A stretch of 64,000 nucleotides of DNA. It comes from Corallium rubrum. Lineage: Eukaryota; Cnidaria; Anthozoa; Scleralcyonacea; Coralliidae. The position numbers were made by a program, and so were the translations under genes. The stretch lies in contig OZ036006.1 in assembly GCA_964035015.1 (NCBI GenBank), positions 6,884,541-6,948,540 on the forward strand, given 5' to 3'. Shown piece after piece: positions 36,907 to 49,700 of the stretch. How positions within the stretch are numbered: position 1 is the first letter of the stretch; each line of letters opens with the position of its first letter. Under the pieces are notes generated by a model that was not told the DNA's origin, did no database searches, and was given only the letters and a program-made list of their open reading frames with translations.

Positions 36907-37845
36907 TGTATATAGCTGTATAGCTTTTATATCAAAATGCTATGGAAATGAGCTTTTTTCATCATACAACAGATCTTTAGGACACTATTTTACCTGAGTG
37001 TATTGTATAATACATTATATATAACACTTCTTTCAACAACAGTTTAACAAAATACAATATACACATGTATATACATATATATTGGGTTTGTTCAGAATTT
37101 TTTTCAACAAGAAAAATAATAAAATATTTGTTTTCTTCATTGCTATTATTTTGATTGAAAAATCAATCATATTATTAATTAACTTGCTAATCATAAAAAA
37201 GAATATTAATAATTGAAAACCTAAGACAAAAAAATATTAAACAGTAGAACTTTATTTGTCATTCTTTCACTGAATAAATCAACATCATTGCATGATATAA
37301 TAATTGATTGTTCAGAATTAGAAACGCATATCAATCACAGCACGACTTCGAAAATGTTACAAATAGATATTTCCAGACGTTCTAGTTTTGAACAATTATA
37401 TTAATCACATTTTTGTCTTGAAAACTTTCAAAGCAAAGTCAAACGGCAGTAAATGAAAGATTATTATTATCGTGACTGAGTCTTTCAATTTAATAGTTCA
37501 TAATCTCAATATATTGAATCAAAGCCATGTATGGTTAGTAGTTGAAAAATACTTTATAGTTTAGTATTTTGAAAACAACATTATCAACTGCAAAACACTT
37601 TCAACATCTACGTCGAATTTGCTGCTAGAACAACCATTAATTAAATAAAGTACGACAATTATCATCAAACGAATCATATAATTATAGTTTAATAAACACA
37701 CGACACAGACGCAAATATATTTGACACAATGAGGTCGAGTGTTTGATTTACCTTCTCCTACACGACCTTTCTCAATCTCATCTGTACCACGAGTTCGAGA
37801 ACTTGAGTCAACGTGAACATCACTTCTTTCATTTCTCGTTGCCAT
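28567..37845 (-). CDS. CCDC50: Coiled-coil domain-containing protein 50 (CCDC50/Ymer)
   Basis: Exons 37752-37845, 36162-36224, 35904-36033, 35467-35518, 35316-35363, 33393-33534, 32061-32257, 31218-31253, 30616-30678, 30402-30497, 28567-29028; phases all join, giving 460 residues. CCDC50 is a cytoplasmic ubiquitin-binding coiled-coil protein linked in mammals to EGFR trafficking, NF-kB control and selective autophagy. Diagnostic N-terminal block: VLQQFQVHEDTALAYKLQSK followed by EIEHHVSRN, matching human VCRDFAVLEDHTLAHSLQ...EIEHHLASN. The middle is charged coiled coil (EQKQWLAEELHRRVEEQ; RLRYLEHKRHQKLAEDEKE; ELAKILQEQEDL; EIAKHLQRQEKAKAEKRRE). The ELAKILQEQEDL repeat resembles the MIU-like motifs of the human protein. 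The long last exon is hydrophilic and poorly conserved, ending KDKDCKQQ. Donor of exon 32061-32257 (GTTTTT) is weak, so alternative splicing there is possible. ATG at 37843-37845 is upstream of the conserved block and faces CSTF1. Confidence 0.9.
29449..29617. repeat. Inverted repeat in CCDC50 intron 10
   Basis: TTTAAATGTGACGTGCTAGC at the left is inverted as GCTAGCAGGTCGCATTTAAA at the right, with TCTCGCG/CGCGAGA inside. Likely MITE. The rest of 29029-30401 shows no exon. Confidence 0.6.
30719..31165. repeat. (AAAC)n tetranucleotide array
   Basis: About 445 bp of AAAC/ACAA repeats with AACG interruptions, in a CCDC50 intron between exons 30616-30678 and 31218-31253. All frames are open (FVCL or TNKQ), which creates false ORFs on both strands. 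Confidence 0.95.
31297..31995. repeat. 30-bp minisatellite in a CCDC50 intron
   Basis: About 23 copies of a unit ATGGTGAGAACCAAAGTGAC plus CCACCCAGGG, with one short unit near 31531-31540. Since 30 is a multiple of three, several frames stay open (VRTKVTHPGM, WFSPSLGGSL), but no start, splice pattern or family supports coding. It ends 40 bp upstream (in plus coordinates) of CCDC50 exon 31218-31253. Confidence 0.95.
32829..33099. repeat. Near-perfect palindrome with hammerhead-like motif
   Basis: Arms of about 125 bp, for example GTGCCCAGCACAAAACACGA and its inverse, around a loop at 32954-32975. Each arm carries CTGAAGATGTTGTAGC...ACAACGAAACGTTAGA. It looks like two copies of one short element fused head to head, in a CCDC50 intron. 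Confidence 0.85.
33876..34173. mobile_element. MITE family A, copy 2
   Basis: Starts CATAGTCAATCGAGATATGG and ends with the inverse, with the same interior as 9954-10244. It lies in the CCDC50 intron between exons 33393-33534 and 35316-35363. Confidence 0.9.
34260..34920. repeat. Degenerate AAGTTACGCTACGTTCT repeats split by a MITE
   Basis: Imperfect repeats of AAGTTRCGYTACGTTCTAAG about 20-25 bp apart run from about 34260 to 34575 and resume from 34763 to about 34900. The interruption is the MITE at 34580-34762. All are within a CCDC50 intron. Confidence 0.6.
34580..34762. mobile_element. PIF/Harbinger-like MITE, TAA target duplication
   Basis: Ends AGCCTGGTTCTCATATGTC and inverse, extended by CCGATCGTCGGCGA arms, with TAA at 34577-34579 and 34763-34765. 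Non-autonomous. Confidence 0.75.
36360..36556. repeat. Inverted pair of the 11225-type repeat
   Basis: GAAATATAGTAAGGTTAGAT at the left and the inverse at the right, each with CGAACGTAGGAGTCTAACGT. On the minus strand the left arm reads CTGATGA, GAGC stem, GAAACGT. It lies in CCDC50 intron 1, next to a TA tract at about 36296-36325. Confidence 0.8.
36571..36867 (+). mobile_element. tRNA-derived SINE with 18-19 bp target duplication
   Basis: Flanking direct repeats ATGCCCAATATCATTTATA (36571) and ATGCCTAATATCATTTATA (36849) differ at one base. Inside, a tRNA-like head at about 36661-36735 has an A box (TGGCTCAGTGG) and a near-consensus B box (GGTTCAATTCC), followed by a non-tRNA body and an AT tail. 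Target duplications of this length mark LINE-assisted retroposition. It lies in CCDC50 intron 1. Confidence 0.8.
36868..37751. other. CCDC50 intron 1, remainder
   Basis: TA microsatellite at the left edge, then AT-rich sequence without recognisable exon or bounded repeat. Confidence 0.5.
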
Positions 37846-38212
37846 TTTATTATAAACTGTAATAATCTACTAGATATCTTTTTCACTTTTTCTCGCCATC
37901 AAAACACGGCCAGAGCCAGAACACCATTGACCGGATATGAAGCAAAACCATTTTCATTATCTTCAAAAACCATTAATTGCTGTAAACTATGTATTGCACT
38001 CCCCCCCGGGTATCGCAAGGAACAACTGATGAGCAGGGGGGAGTCGCACTTGGAATGAACTCATACCCAGTCTCTGTCATGCATCATTATTTTTGATAAT
38101 TGTTGAGATGCATGGCAGCATGGCCGCAGTAGTTTTCCCTGATCATCTGAACACTGGTCGGTTTTAACACAAGGATCTAAACACTGTGGTCTAATAAACG
38201 AGATAAAAAGAA
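37846..38212. promoter_or_regulatory. Likely bidirectional CCDC50/CSTF1 promoter
   Basis: Only 367 bp separate the divergent start codons. The interval contains an inverted CTCCCCCC/GGGGGGAG pair around TATCGCAAGG. No TATA box is placed convincingly. That it drives both genes is inferred from spacing alone. Confidence 0.55.
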
Positions 38213-41200
38213 ATGGCTGCTTTCATCAACGAAAGAGAAAAGCTATATATGCTTATTATAAGGTGAAATACTAGCTTTAATAGATTTGTCTGTACACTCA
38301 GCTTTGTGACATGGCTGTATAAATAATTGAATTAATATTTGTTTATTTTTTATTTGCCTCAAGTCAATTACGTTATGACGGTTATGAACAAATTGCAATG
38401 AACTTAACTCAAGAAGTCAGACCTAAAGCACCTTGTCCACCATGTTCACATCTTTTACAAATTACTAATATGGTCACCAAGAATAAACCAGGTCAGTATT
38501 TTATATAAATTAACTGCCAGCTAAAGCTGACGTTGAAATAATACCAGATCCAGTCCTAACACCACCGAGGTATTCAAAACACAAATACCCCAATACCCCA
38601 CTCTGGGCATCACTGGGTATTTGAAACCCCATACCCCACTCACCTACATCACTGGGTATTCAAAACCCCATAATACCCCACTCACCTACATCACTGGGTA
38701 TTCGAAACCCCATAATACCCCACTCACCTACATCACTGGGGTATTCCAAACCCCATAATACCCCACTCACCTACATCACTGGGTATTCCAAACCCCATAA
38801 TACCCCACTCACCTATATCACTGGGTATTCCAAACCCCATAATACCCCACTCACCTATATCACTGGGTATTCCAAACCCCATAATACCCCACTCACCTAC
38901 ATCACTGGGTATTCCAAACCCCATAATACCCCACTCACCTACATCACTGGATATTCAAAACCCCATAATAATACCCCACTCACCTACATCACTGGGTATT
39001 CAAAACCCCATAATACCCACTCACCTTCATCACTGGGTATTCAAAACCCCATAATACCCCACTCACCTACATCACTGGATATTCAAAACCCCATAATACC
39101 CCACTCACCTTCATCACTGGATATTCAAAACCCCATAATACCCCACTCACCTATATCACTGGGTATTCAAAACCCCATAATACCCCACTCACCTACATCA
39201 CTGGGTATTCGAAACCCCATAATACCCCACTCACCTACATCACTGGGGTATTCCAAACCCCATAATACCCCACTCACCTACATCACTGGGTATTCCAAAC
39301 CCCATAATACCCCACTCACCTACATCACTGGGTATTCCAAACCCCATAATACCCCACTCACCTATATCACTGGGTATTCCAAACCCCATAATACCCCACT
39401 CACCTTCATCACTGGATATTCAAAACCCCATAATATCCCACTCACCTTCATCACTGGGTATTCAAAACCCCATAATACCCCACTCACCTACATCACTGGG
39501 TATTCCAAACCACATAATACCCCACTCACCTATATCACTGGGTATTCAAAACCCCATAATACCCCACTCACCTTCATCACTGGGTATTCAAAACCCCAAA
39601 ATACCCCACTCACCTTCATCACTGGGTATTCCAAACCCCATAATACCCCACTCACCTATATCACTGGGTATTTAAAACCCCATAATACCCCACTCACCTT
39701 CATCACTGGGTATTCAAAACCCCAAAATACCCCACTCACCTACATCACTGGGTATTCCAAACCCCATAATACCCCACTCACCTTCATCACTGGATATTCA
39801 AAACCCCATAATACCCCACTCACCTTCATCACTGGGTATTCAAAACCCCATAATACCCCACTCACCTACATCACTGGGTATTCCAAACCCCATAATACCC
39901 CACTCACCTTCATCACTGGGTATTCAAAACCCCATAATACCCCACTCACCTTCATCACTGGGTATTCAAAACCCCATAATACCCCACTCACCTTCATCAC
40001 TGGGTATTCAAAACCCCATAATACCCCACTCACCTTCATCACTGGATATTCAAAACCCCATAATACCCCACTCACCTATATCACTGGGTATTCCAAACCC
40101 CATAATACCCCACTCACCTACATCACTGGGTATTCCAAACCCCATAATACCCCACTCACCTATATCACTGGATATTCAAAACCCCATAATACCCCACTCA
40201 CCTACATCACTGGATATTCAAAACCCCATAATACCCCACTCACCTACATCACTGGGTATTCGAAACCCCATAATACCCCACTCACCTTCATCACTGGATA
40301 TTCAAAACCCCATAATACCCCACTCACCTACATCACTGGGGTATTCAAAACCCCATAATACCCCACTCACCTATATCACTGGGTATTCAAAACCCCATAA
40401 TACCCCACTCACCTACATCACTGGGTATTCAAAACCCCATAATACCCCACTCACCTTCATCACTGGGTATTCCAAACCCCATAATACCCCACTCACCTTC
40501 ATCACTGGATATTCAAAACCCCATAATACCCCACTCACCTTCATCACTGGGTATTCCAAACCCCATAATACCCCACTCACCTTCATTACTGGGTATTCCA
40601 AACCCCATAATACCCCACTCACCTTCATCACTGGGTATTCAAAACCCCATAATACCCCACTCACCTACATCACTAGGTATTCAAAACCCCATAATACCCC
40701 ACTCACCTTCATCACTGGGTATTCAAAACCCCATAATACCCCACTCACCTACATCACTAGGTATTCAAAACCCCATACCCCACTCACCTTCATCACTAGG
40801 TATTCAAAACCCCATAATACCCCACTCACCTACATCACTAGGTATTCAAAACCCCATAATACCCCACTCACCTTCATCACTAGGTATTCAAAACCCCATA
40901 ATACCCCACGCACCTTCATCGCTGGGTATTCAAAACCCCATAATACCCCACTCACCTTCATCACTAGGTATTCAAAACCCCATAATACCCCACTCACCTA
41001 CATCACTAGGTATTCAAAACCCCATAATACCCCACTCACCTTCATCACTAGGTATTCAAAACCCCATAATACCCCACTCACCTACATCACTAGGTATTCA
41101 AAACCCCATAATACCCCACTCACCTTCATCACTAGGTATTCAAAACCCCATAATACCCCACTCACCTTCATCGCTGGGTATTCAAAACCCCATAATACCC

Positions 41201-42973
41201 CACTCACCTTGGGGTATTTGAAATCTGAATAGCCCACTTGCCTATATCACTGGGGTATTCAAAATCCCATAATACCTCACTCACTTACATCACTGGGGTA
41301 TTTGAAACCCACTCACCTATATTCACTGGGGTATTCGAAACCTGAATACCTTGCTCAAATACATCAATCGTTTCACCCAGAGTAATTTTTCCATCAGTTC
41401 TGAAAACATGTATAATTATACGATGTTCGCTATAATAATTACATTATTACTCTATTTTTTCCAGAAGAAAGCCAAGATGTTGACAGTGTCAAACTTCCAG
41501 GACTCACACCTACAATTGAAGGTGGAAAAGGAATTGATTTAGAATGTCAACAACAAAGTAATGTTTAAAACTAATTAAATATCATTAATAATTCATGATG
41601 AAAACACAAAAGAAATCAATACCGTAGCAGTGGTTGTAAATTGGATACAGCATCGTCCTGATTTACATAAACTTTAGCTTTGATTTTTTCGGCTAAAACA
41701 GACCATATCCTCAAAATAGTTGGTGGACTTGCTTACAGCATTCGCCGTCAAGCTGTATATTATCTGATTTACTACGGCTCGCTTGCAGCTCGCCTTGTAA
41801 ACCAGATACAGCTCGGCTGCTCATGCTGTATCTATTACTTATTATGTCACTGTAATAATGAAATATTCTACATGTTAGCATGTATGTGTCATTAATGTTT
41901 AGTTTGTTTTTCTAATTTCAGAAAGTTCAAAGGCACCAGAGATTGGGATGTACGAGACATATTATGTAACTGCTCACAAAGGACCTTGTAGGACAGCATG
42001 TTTCAGTGAAGATGGTGTGTTTTAATGCCATTTCTTGTTAACAGAGAGAAATTAATTAAAATACAAAAATAGTAAAACTATTAATAATTAAATCCAAAAT
42101 ACTGTGGTCTCCCAATGTAATTAAAGGTCTCACAATGTAATGTAATGTCTGACAATGTAATGTTAAGGTCTCAGAATGTAATGTAAGGTCTCACAATGTA
42201 ATGTAATGTCTCACAATGTAATGTCTCACAATGTAATGTCTCACAATGTAATGTAATGTCTCACAAAGTAATGTGAGGTCTCACTATGTAATGTGAGGTC
42301 ACACAGTGTACTAATGTGAGGTCTCTCAATGTAATGTAACATCTCACTGTAAAAAGTGACATTTGTCTTTCTGTGTTTTATTGGTTTCAATAGTTTGAAT
42401 GTATTATTTGATTACATTCTATTTTAGGGAAACTAATTGCCACTGGATCTGCAGATGCCTCAATCAAAGTTTGTACACATTTTTACTCATACGACAATGA
42501 CATCCAATGACAGATTTCTACCTACAGTAGATGTCTGAATAACTATTTTACAAACACATGTACACTACAGTACAGTACAAACACATGTACACTACAGTAC
42601 AGTACACTTCAAATATCTAATTATGCAATATCTAAGATAATATTTATTATGTTTTCCAGGTATTAGATGTTGACAGAATGATTGTTAAAACAACAATGCC
42701 CAGCTCACAGGACCACAGTGGGTCAACAGGAATGGAGAGTCATCCAGTTATCAGAACATTATACGACCATATTGATGTATGTCTCACAACTGAAGTTCCA
42801 GCTAGGTTGAAGAAATTTATAGGCTGGGGGAGCATGGTGCTGACATCGCATATATATATATATTAATAATAATAATATATATATATATATATATATAAGT
42901 GAGTTTTTGGTTCATGAAATGTTAGAGTGCTCAATACCATATAGATAGAGCAAAATATATAAGTGAGTAAGTT

Positions 42974-43012
<39 letters not shown>

Positions 43013-45890
43013 GTTTCTCGCTGGCTGAAGTATGAAAGAAGCGAGAAACAGATTTCTCATGCTCAGGAGCCTAGGGAGAGGTGCATGCCCTTATAAGCAT
43101 GCACCTCGGCGATATAGCATCTTTTCTCTTTTTGCCACCAGTGTGGTAGTTGATAGACCACCCACCCACCCTGCAGCTAAGGACATGGATGTTATGTTAT
43201 GTATGATAGTTGAAATTGATGTATTTAGATGTTTTGTTATAATTATGCTAATAATTAGACTTACACAGCACCTCAGTGTGAGAATATAATTATATATATA
43301 TATATATAAGAATTACCTTTCCATACCAGAAAATTCCCTTTCCTTGACAGGCATGGGCAACTCACCCCTGGAGGTGTCATATAAATGAAAAATAAAATAA
43401 TTCCAGAGGCTTTCATTTGACTACAAATGGCAATTTGTGAATAATTTAAATATGAATGACATAATGTGCATGTTACGGTATCATAGAGAACTTTTCTTAT
43501 CTTCCAGGAAGTAACAGCATTGGAGTTCCATCCCTTAGCACCAGTTTTGATTTCTGGAAGTCGTGATTACACAATAAAATTCTTTGACATTTCAAAGCCT
43601 TCAGTAAAAAAGGCGTATAGATCAATACAGGTGAAGAGAAGAATTATTTGTAATGAAAACATATGTCAACAATATTATTCTTACTGTTTCAATCTTTTAT
43701 GGCTGTGTAGGAAGTTGAACAAATAACTAGCATGTCATTTCATCCATCTGGTGATTATATCTTGGTTGGTACAGAACATCCAACTAGTAAGAACCATTAA
43801 TGATTAATGCGCTTGTGTCACCCCCCCCCCCCCCCCCCCCCCCCCATGACCTTTGCCTTATTGTTATTGTGATTGGTTGGTTAGCATTTGAAGGTAAAAC
43901 ATTTTGCCCTCAGCTGCTATAACTGACCAATCACAGTAAGGCAGAGGTCACTGGGTCACATGGGGGGGGGGGGGGGACACAAGCCCATTAACCTTGTTTT
44001 GTTACATATTACTTAATTCTCAATAATGTATTCAATTTACTTTGTCATTCACTTCTTCCTTCCATATCTAATTTTTTGTAGACTTTTTAAATTTATTTGG
44101 GTAGGTATGGGCCTTAGAGTCCCGTTCACACCCTTCCCCTTTTGGATCTTATTATTATATTTTTATACTGCATGTCTTTTGTCATCTTGTTATGTAATAC
44201 TATTAATGTTCTATTCTTGTTAAATATATATGATCCAAATAAATTTGTTAAAAAAAACCCCCCAAAAAACCCTATTATTTTTCAGTTCGACTTTATGAAG
44301 TGAACACATTACAGTGTTTTGTTGCCGGCAACCCTCGGGAGTATCATACTGGACCAATTACAATGGTAAATAATGTACTTTGATTCACGTTTTCTTCTCA
44401 AACACAATTATAAGGCTTCCATAAAGTATCTGATTACCATTATAATTAGCTCTTTAATTAATTCCTTCCTATCATTTTTCTTAAATTTATTATTATATCT
44501 ACAATATTTACTTTCTATCACGACCCTAATTGCTCCAATCAGATTTACACAATCTGGCATGACCCACTCAGATTGGCATGTTTTTCAGGTCAAATATTCA
44601 CCTTCTGGTCATCTGTATGCCTCATCCAGCAAAGATGGATCAATAAAAGTAAGCTACTGCCAATTAATTTATGTGCACCAGTACATAATTTTGATAATGG
44701 ATTGTGTTTCTTGTATTTGTAGGTTTGGGATGGTGTTAGTAATCGTTGCATTTCAACATTTCCCAATGCTCACAATGGCAGTGAGGTAACATTATTACTG
44801 CATGCACTAGAAATTTATTGTGTGAGAGGAATGTTATTGAAAAATCATCACAAAAGTGCCTTTTGCTTTGTATGTTCACTCACTAAATAAATATAGTTTA
44901 TGTGTACATGTTTTTCTTTGATAATTATTTAGGTGTCATCTGTAAGATTTTCAAAAAATTCAAAGGTATATATGTACTGTATATAAAAACGAGTTATTTC
45001 TCCAGCCTTTAATAGGCCTAAAAAATATATTAACATAATTACAATTGTTTGGTTTAGTACTTATTGTCAAATGGAAAGGACTCACTGGTGTTTTTGTGGG
45101 AGTTGTCAACAGGTAAAAAGAAGCGTTTTGCTTAATTGTTGTACTATTAAAAATTCTTATTTTATTTGTTACCTATTCTTTGCAAACTGGTGAATTGGTT
45201 AAATTGACATTGTTCTGTTAAATTGTCCTCAGGATATCAGGTTTGGAACTGTTGAAACTTTAAGATTGGGTAAATACGAGGTGAATAGTTATTCTAATTC
45301 TATTGCAGGTCGTGCTGTGAGTATGTACACTGGAGTGAAAACAACAGCACCACATTCTGTTGGTGTGTCATTTAACCACACAGAGGACTACAGTTAGTTC
45401 ATTTTCCTGATTTTTTTTTTCTTTTATTTCAATGCAATATATATTTATTACACCTTAGTATTTCTGTTCTTCAATTTTTAAATAGTTTTTCTGCCAGATA
45501 ACATTGAGAAAAATGGCATCATATCATTATCATGTTGGGATACAAGAACAACAGAGAAATTAAAAAATCTACCATCAGGTATTTTTACTACATCTGGTCA
45601 ACAACCAAATAGTAATGTCATGGAGATCTATGCCCTGCATCCACTACAAGTACTGTAGTCTCCCACAGAGCTTGTCACTCATTATGGGAAACTAAAGAAA
45701 TAATGTATACTAAGGGGCACTTTCTATTTAATATAATTAAGTTATGTTTTTCTAACAGTCTTTTTTTATCTGATTTAATATAGGCCACAACAACACTATT
45801 GGTTGTGTGAAGCATTCTCCTACAGCAGCTGCATTTGTATCTTGCAGTGACGATTATAGAGCAAGATTTTGGTATTCAGAAGGGATATGA
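38213..45890 (+). CDS. CSTF1: Cleavage stimulation factor subunit 1 (CstF-50)
   Basis: WD40 subunit of the CstF complex, which binds downstream GU-rich elements in pre-mRNA 3'-end cleavage. Exons 38213-38262, 38364-38491, 41465-41557, 41922-42014, 42428-42468, 42660-42776, 43508-43630, 43711-43786, 44286-44365, 44589-44648, 44723-44785, 44933-44965, 45058-45112, 45309-45392, 45486-45578, 45784-45890; phases all join and total 1,296 nt, giving 431 residues, the same length as human CSTF1. N-terminal dimerisation region: [22 protein letters not shown]40 landmarks: [118 protein letters not shown]; the end is [15 protein letters not shown]. Every exon is intact. Intron 2 is inflated to 3 kb by a minisatellite. 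Confidence 0.97.
38560..41345. repeat. 42-bp minisatellite filling CSTF1 intron 2
   Basis: About 65 copies of a 42-bp unit, CCCCATAATACCCCACTCAC plus CTWCATCACTGGGTATTCAA and AA. The main variants are CTAC, CTAT and CTTC before ATCACT, and GGG or AGG after it. From about 40660 to 41170 CTAC and CTTC units mostly alternate, a higher-order 84-bp period. The unit length leaves a minus-strand frame open ([14 protein letters not shown] repeats), which I do not consider coding. Confidence 0.97.
42105..42350. repeat. GTCTCACAATGTAAT short tandem repeats
   Basis: About 14 imperfect copies of a 15-20 bp unit, in the CSTF1 intron between 41922-42014 and 42428-42468. Confidence 0.85.
42840..43310. repeat. 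TA microsatellites within a CSTF1 intron
   Basis: TA tracts at about 42850-42897, 42980-43008 and 43291-43308 bracket about 280 bp of unassigned sequence in the intron between 42660-42776 and 43508-43630. No exon seen. Confidence 0.7.
43806..43990. mobile_element. MITE with C/G homopolymer subtermini
   Basis: Left TTAATGCGCTTGTGTCACCC into a run of about 27 C. The right end is the inverse, a G run into GACACAAGCCCATTAA. Inner arms share CTTTGCCTTA/TAAGGCAGAG and GTGATTGGT/ACCAATCAC. It lies in a CSTF1 intron. Confidence 0.7.
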
Positions 45891-46759
45891 TAGTACTCCT
45901 TTATATGAACTGTCTCTTTTTTTTAATTCCTAGTATTTTGTTGGACTCAACAGTTCTGATTCCTGTAATACATTTTATTGTATCAAATAAGAATGTCTTA
46001 AAACCATTTCAAACATTGGATGGTGTCAATCAATCCTACTGACTTGGGGTGGGGTGGGGTTGTTTGCTAAGGTAACCCTGGTGATAGGGCAGTATGATCA
46101 CCTCTGGTATGGCGACTCTGGCTGGTTATGGCTTCTAACATGGTCTATGGAAGAAAAACAACAAAGATACAGTACATACAGTACATGTAGATTACCTTTA
46201 TACAAAATGTAAAGTGTGACCCCTCTGGTATGGTAACCCATCTAGCAGAGCCCTCTTAGTTTCATGAGAATGCATGTGAGAACAACCCCCTTGCATAATG
46301 CATAGGCTAGCCCAAGCTTTATAGTAAGTGTTAACCTAAATTATTCCGTTTCCCTTAACACTCTTTTCAAAAGAATGGAATGTTAATTAGTTTCATTATT
46401 CAATAAATGTTGAAGTGTCAAATAACCTTCTGTCAGTTTTGACATTCATAAATAGTCTCTGGCAAATAGACCTCAACCGAAATATTTCTCAAGTGTGTTT
46501 AACAGATGCGAAGTTTTTAAACATATTTCATTTTTACTTGTTCAAAAATGTTTTTTGTTTGACCAAAAAAGGTTAAGCAAAGTTGTGACTGTGTGTTCAT
46601 ATCCGGTTAATACATCCCGTGACGTGTTTGGAATGTTTTTGAGTGCGAGCACTAGGGTATAAATGCCATGGTAGACACCCTGCCGAGTATCTTCTAGACA
46701 TTGAGCTTGTATAGAGAAGAGACAATAACGTTAGGAGGGATCGGTTAACGACGACAAAT
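45891..46759. other. Intergenic region between CSTF1 and the LIM gene
   Basis: No gene. AATAAA at 46402-46407 is a possible CSTF1 polyadenylation signal. The 3' part should hold the promoter of the LIM gene, where I see no diagnostic motif. Confidence 0.5.
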
Positions 46760-49700
46760 ATGACAACACAGCGTACTAGCTTACATGTTGTTATCAACGT
46801 GCCGGCCAAAAGCTACCAGAAGAAGGTACCGCCGCCGACATTACCAAAACCTAAAGCTAAGAAATATACTGCTGAAGAAAGTTCTGAATTAAGTTTCCCC
46901 GCTCCACCACCAGAAGCTTTTGAGGAAAAAACAGATCCAATGCAGTCGGCAAATCGGGGTGCGGCTGAAGACGAGCTTGATAAACTCACTGATCTATTGA
47001 TGAAGAATTTGGAAAACACTGACGATCCAGATTTTTTTGGTGAGTCATCTTGTAACATATTATTGTTCATTTGATAGTTGTATTTACTTGGTTTCTTTTG
47101 AATATAATCTTAAAGTGTGTTTAAGGTAGTGAGATCAGTGCATTGTCAAAACAGATGTTCTGACTCACTCTGTTTTATCTTGGCTTGCTGTAAAAGTGTC
47201 ACTTATCACAGGAACGAACAAACAGCGACATTTGAAAAACATACAAAGACTCGTTTGTTAATTTATGCAAATATTACTAGACAAGTGTAACAAACTTTGT
47301 CGCAATTATTGAAAAGATTATTCGACAAGAAATGGGGCAAATAATTACACAATATCGATAGGAAAATAATTAACTGTACTGTCTAATGTTTTACTTGGTA
47401 TTTGGACGTAAAAGAATAATTGACACTGAACACACTAATGATATTTACATTATTTTTGTCGAGACTATTGCAATCTTACGCAAGCCTAAAAGAGCAATTG
47501 AACGCAAACGATGCTTTCTTAGATTTAACAAATTTCTACAATTCGCGCCTTGCGCGGTGGTTGACTGGTTGTTGATTTCTTAAAATAATTATATTGAAAT
47601 GTACATAGTCCTACAGGATGTGTGTAAATTTCCAAATAAGACAAGCATGAGATACGGTAGCATAAAAGAACCACGGCAATCGTTTATTTCACTGTAATTT
47701 TCACAGACTAATGGAGTGGTCTTATTAATGAACATCTTGTTGTAGGTATGTGCTATAAATGTGGTGGAAAGATTAGTGGCAATAAGGCAGGATGCAGAGC
47801 AATGGACAACAATTATCATGTAACATGTTTTGTTTGCGACACTTGTGGTAAGTGAAGGAGATTAGCCCATGATGTTAAGTGATATACTTTGAAATAAACT
47901 CCATTAGATTCTCTATTGTATAATGTACCATAATATTGTGCTGTTTTAGGTTGTCAGCTTTTGAACATGGCATTTTATCAAGTCGAAGATAAAGTCATCT
48001 GTGAACCTGACTATATGGTATAAAGCTTTTTAATTATTATAATATATTATAATATATGAATGATAATTGATCATTCCTGTAAAACATCAATAATTATAAA
48101 GCTATATATAATCATTTATAATTAATCTTCTATGGGCAGTAACAATTCTATCCAACATTGTTCGAGTGGTTTGACGACATCTACTAAGGATTCAGTCCAA
48201 GTATTCTCACTGATAGTTGTAGTCAAATAATGTCATGGTCAATAGGAGTACCACGTCTATTGTTCTGCTCAGCAAAACGAAGTCAAATCACTGAATGTAT
48301 TACTAACATAATTCTAATCTACTTTTAGAACACCTTGGAAAACTGTGTTGTATGCAAGAATGTTATCACAGACAAGGTTTGTAGTTCTAATTGCAATTTA
48401 GAAACCATCATAAGAGTTCTTCTCTTTTTTTTCCCAGTGGCCATTTTGACCACCAATTTAGTTATAATTATATAGTTAGTGTTCAAAATATAATGTACAT
48501 AATTATATGATCAACCAATAAAATGTTTTGTAATGATATGAGTACACATTTTTTTGTCATTTGCAGATACTGCGTGCATTGAACGCTGCCTATCACCCAC
48601 AATGCTTTGCTTGTGCTGAATGTGAGAAGTGTCTCGATGGAGTTCACTTCACTTTAGATGCAAATGATAATATTCACTGTGTCAACTGTTATTATAAGTA
48701 AGTTGTTTTTTAAAATGCTGGTATCAAAAAACCCAATTTATATTAAAAATTAGTAAAATTCACTATTATTTTCTTCATTGCTAAATTTACTATTATTTTC
48801 TTCATTGCTTTTTCAGAAAATATTCTCCTCGTTGTTTTGCATGCAATGACCTTATTCTTCCAGAAGAGGTATTTATAAATAAACTAAATATAATTATTAA
48901 GATAAAATTATATGTTGTCGGAATTTCACAATGCATTATATTTCAGGGTAGAGATGAAATTGTACGCATTGTATCAATGGAAAAAGACTTTCATGTCAGC
49001 TGTTTCAAATGCGAGGTAAGACAATGATTATTATTGTAATCAAGTTGGGGATTCTTTTAAATGAATATCAGCTACTGGACTACAGCATGTTGTGTATGTA
49101 AGAGTTATTATTACCGATAACTGAGGCATTAAGCCACATCCATGTTAACAGATGTCATTAGGGAAGTATAGGCTTAAGGCTGAGGTTCGAGGTAATTAAC
49201 TAATTTAGTTCAAATTTCACAAGGTTTTGTCATTTATCTGTAGTGGGCTTTATACAGATAAAGACCATGCATTTATAATGGCAATTCAATTCAAGTCAGT
49301 TTGTATGGGAGAAAAAGACTTAATGAATAACAAAGAAAACTGCAGGAAATTTTAACTAAATCCTGCTTTGACAACAATCTTGGTTCATTTATTTTCAATA
49401 ACTAATATATAACATAATAAAAATAAATAATAATGCTACTGTAACCTTATTCAAACATGTATTTGATTATTTCATGTGAGCAAGTGTCAGGCCATATTGT
49501 TGTGATGAAGGCCAAAAAGTAATAAAATAATATAAAATATTAATTATGCAAGTTCAAATCTTTCAGGAGTATTAATTATGCAAGTTCTAATCTTTCAGGA
49601 GTATTAATTATGCAAGTTCCAATCTTTCAGGAGTATTAATTAAAATAATATAAAATATTAATTATGCAAGTTCTAATCTTTCAGGAGCATTAATTATGCA

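Noticed and set aside
38560..41345. CRISPR array or regularly spaced repeat locus
   Set aside because: It is a contiguous head-to-tail minisatellite without unique spacers, inside a eukaryotic intron.
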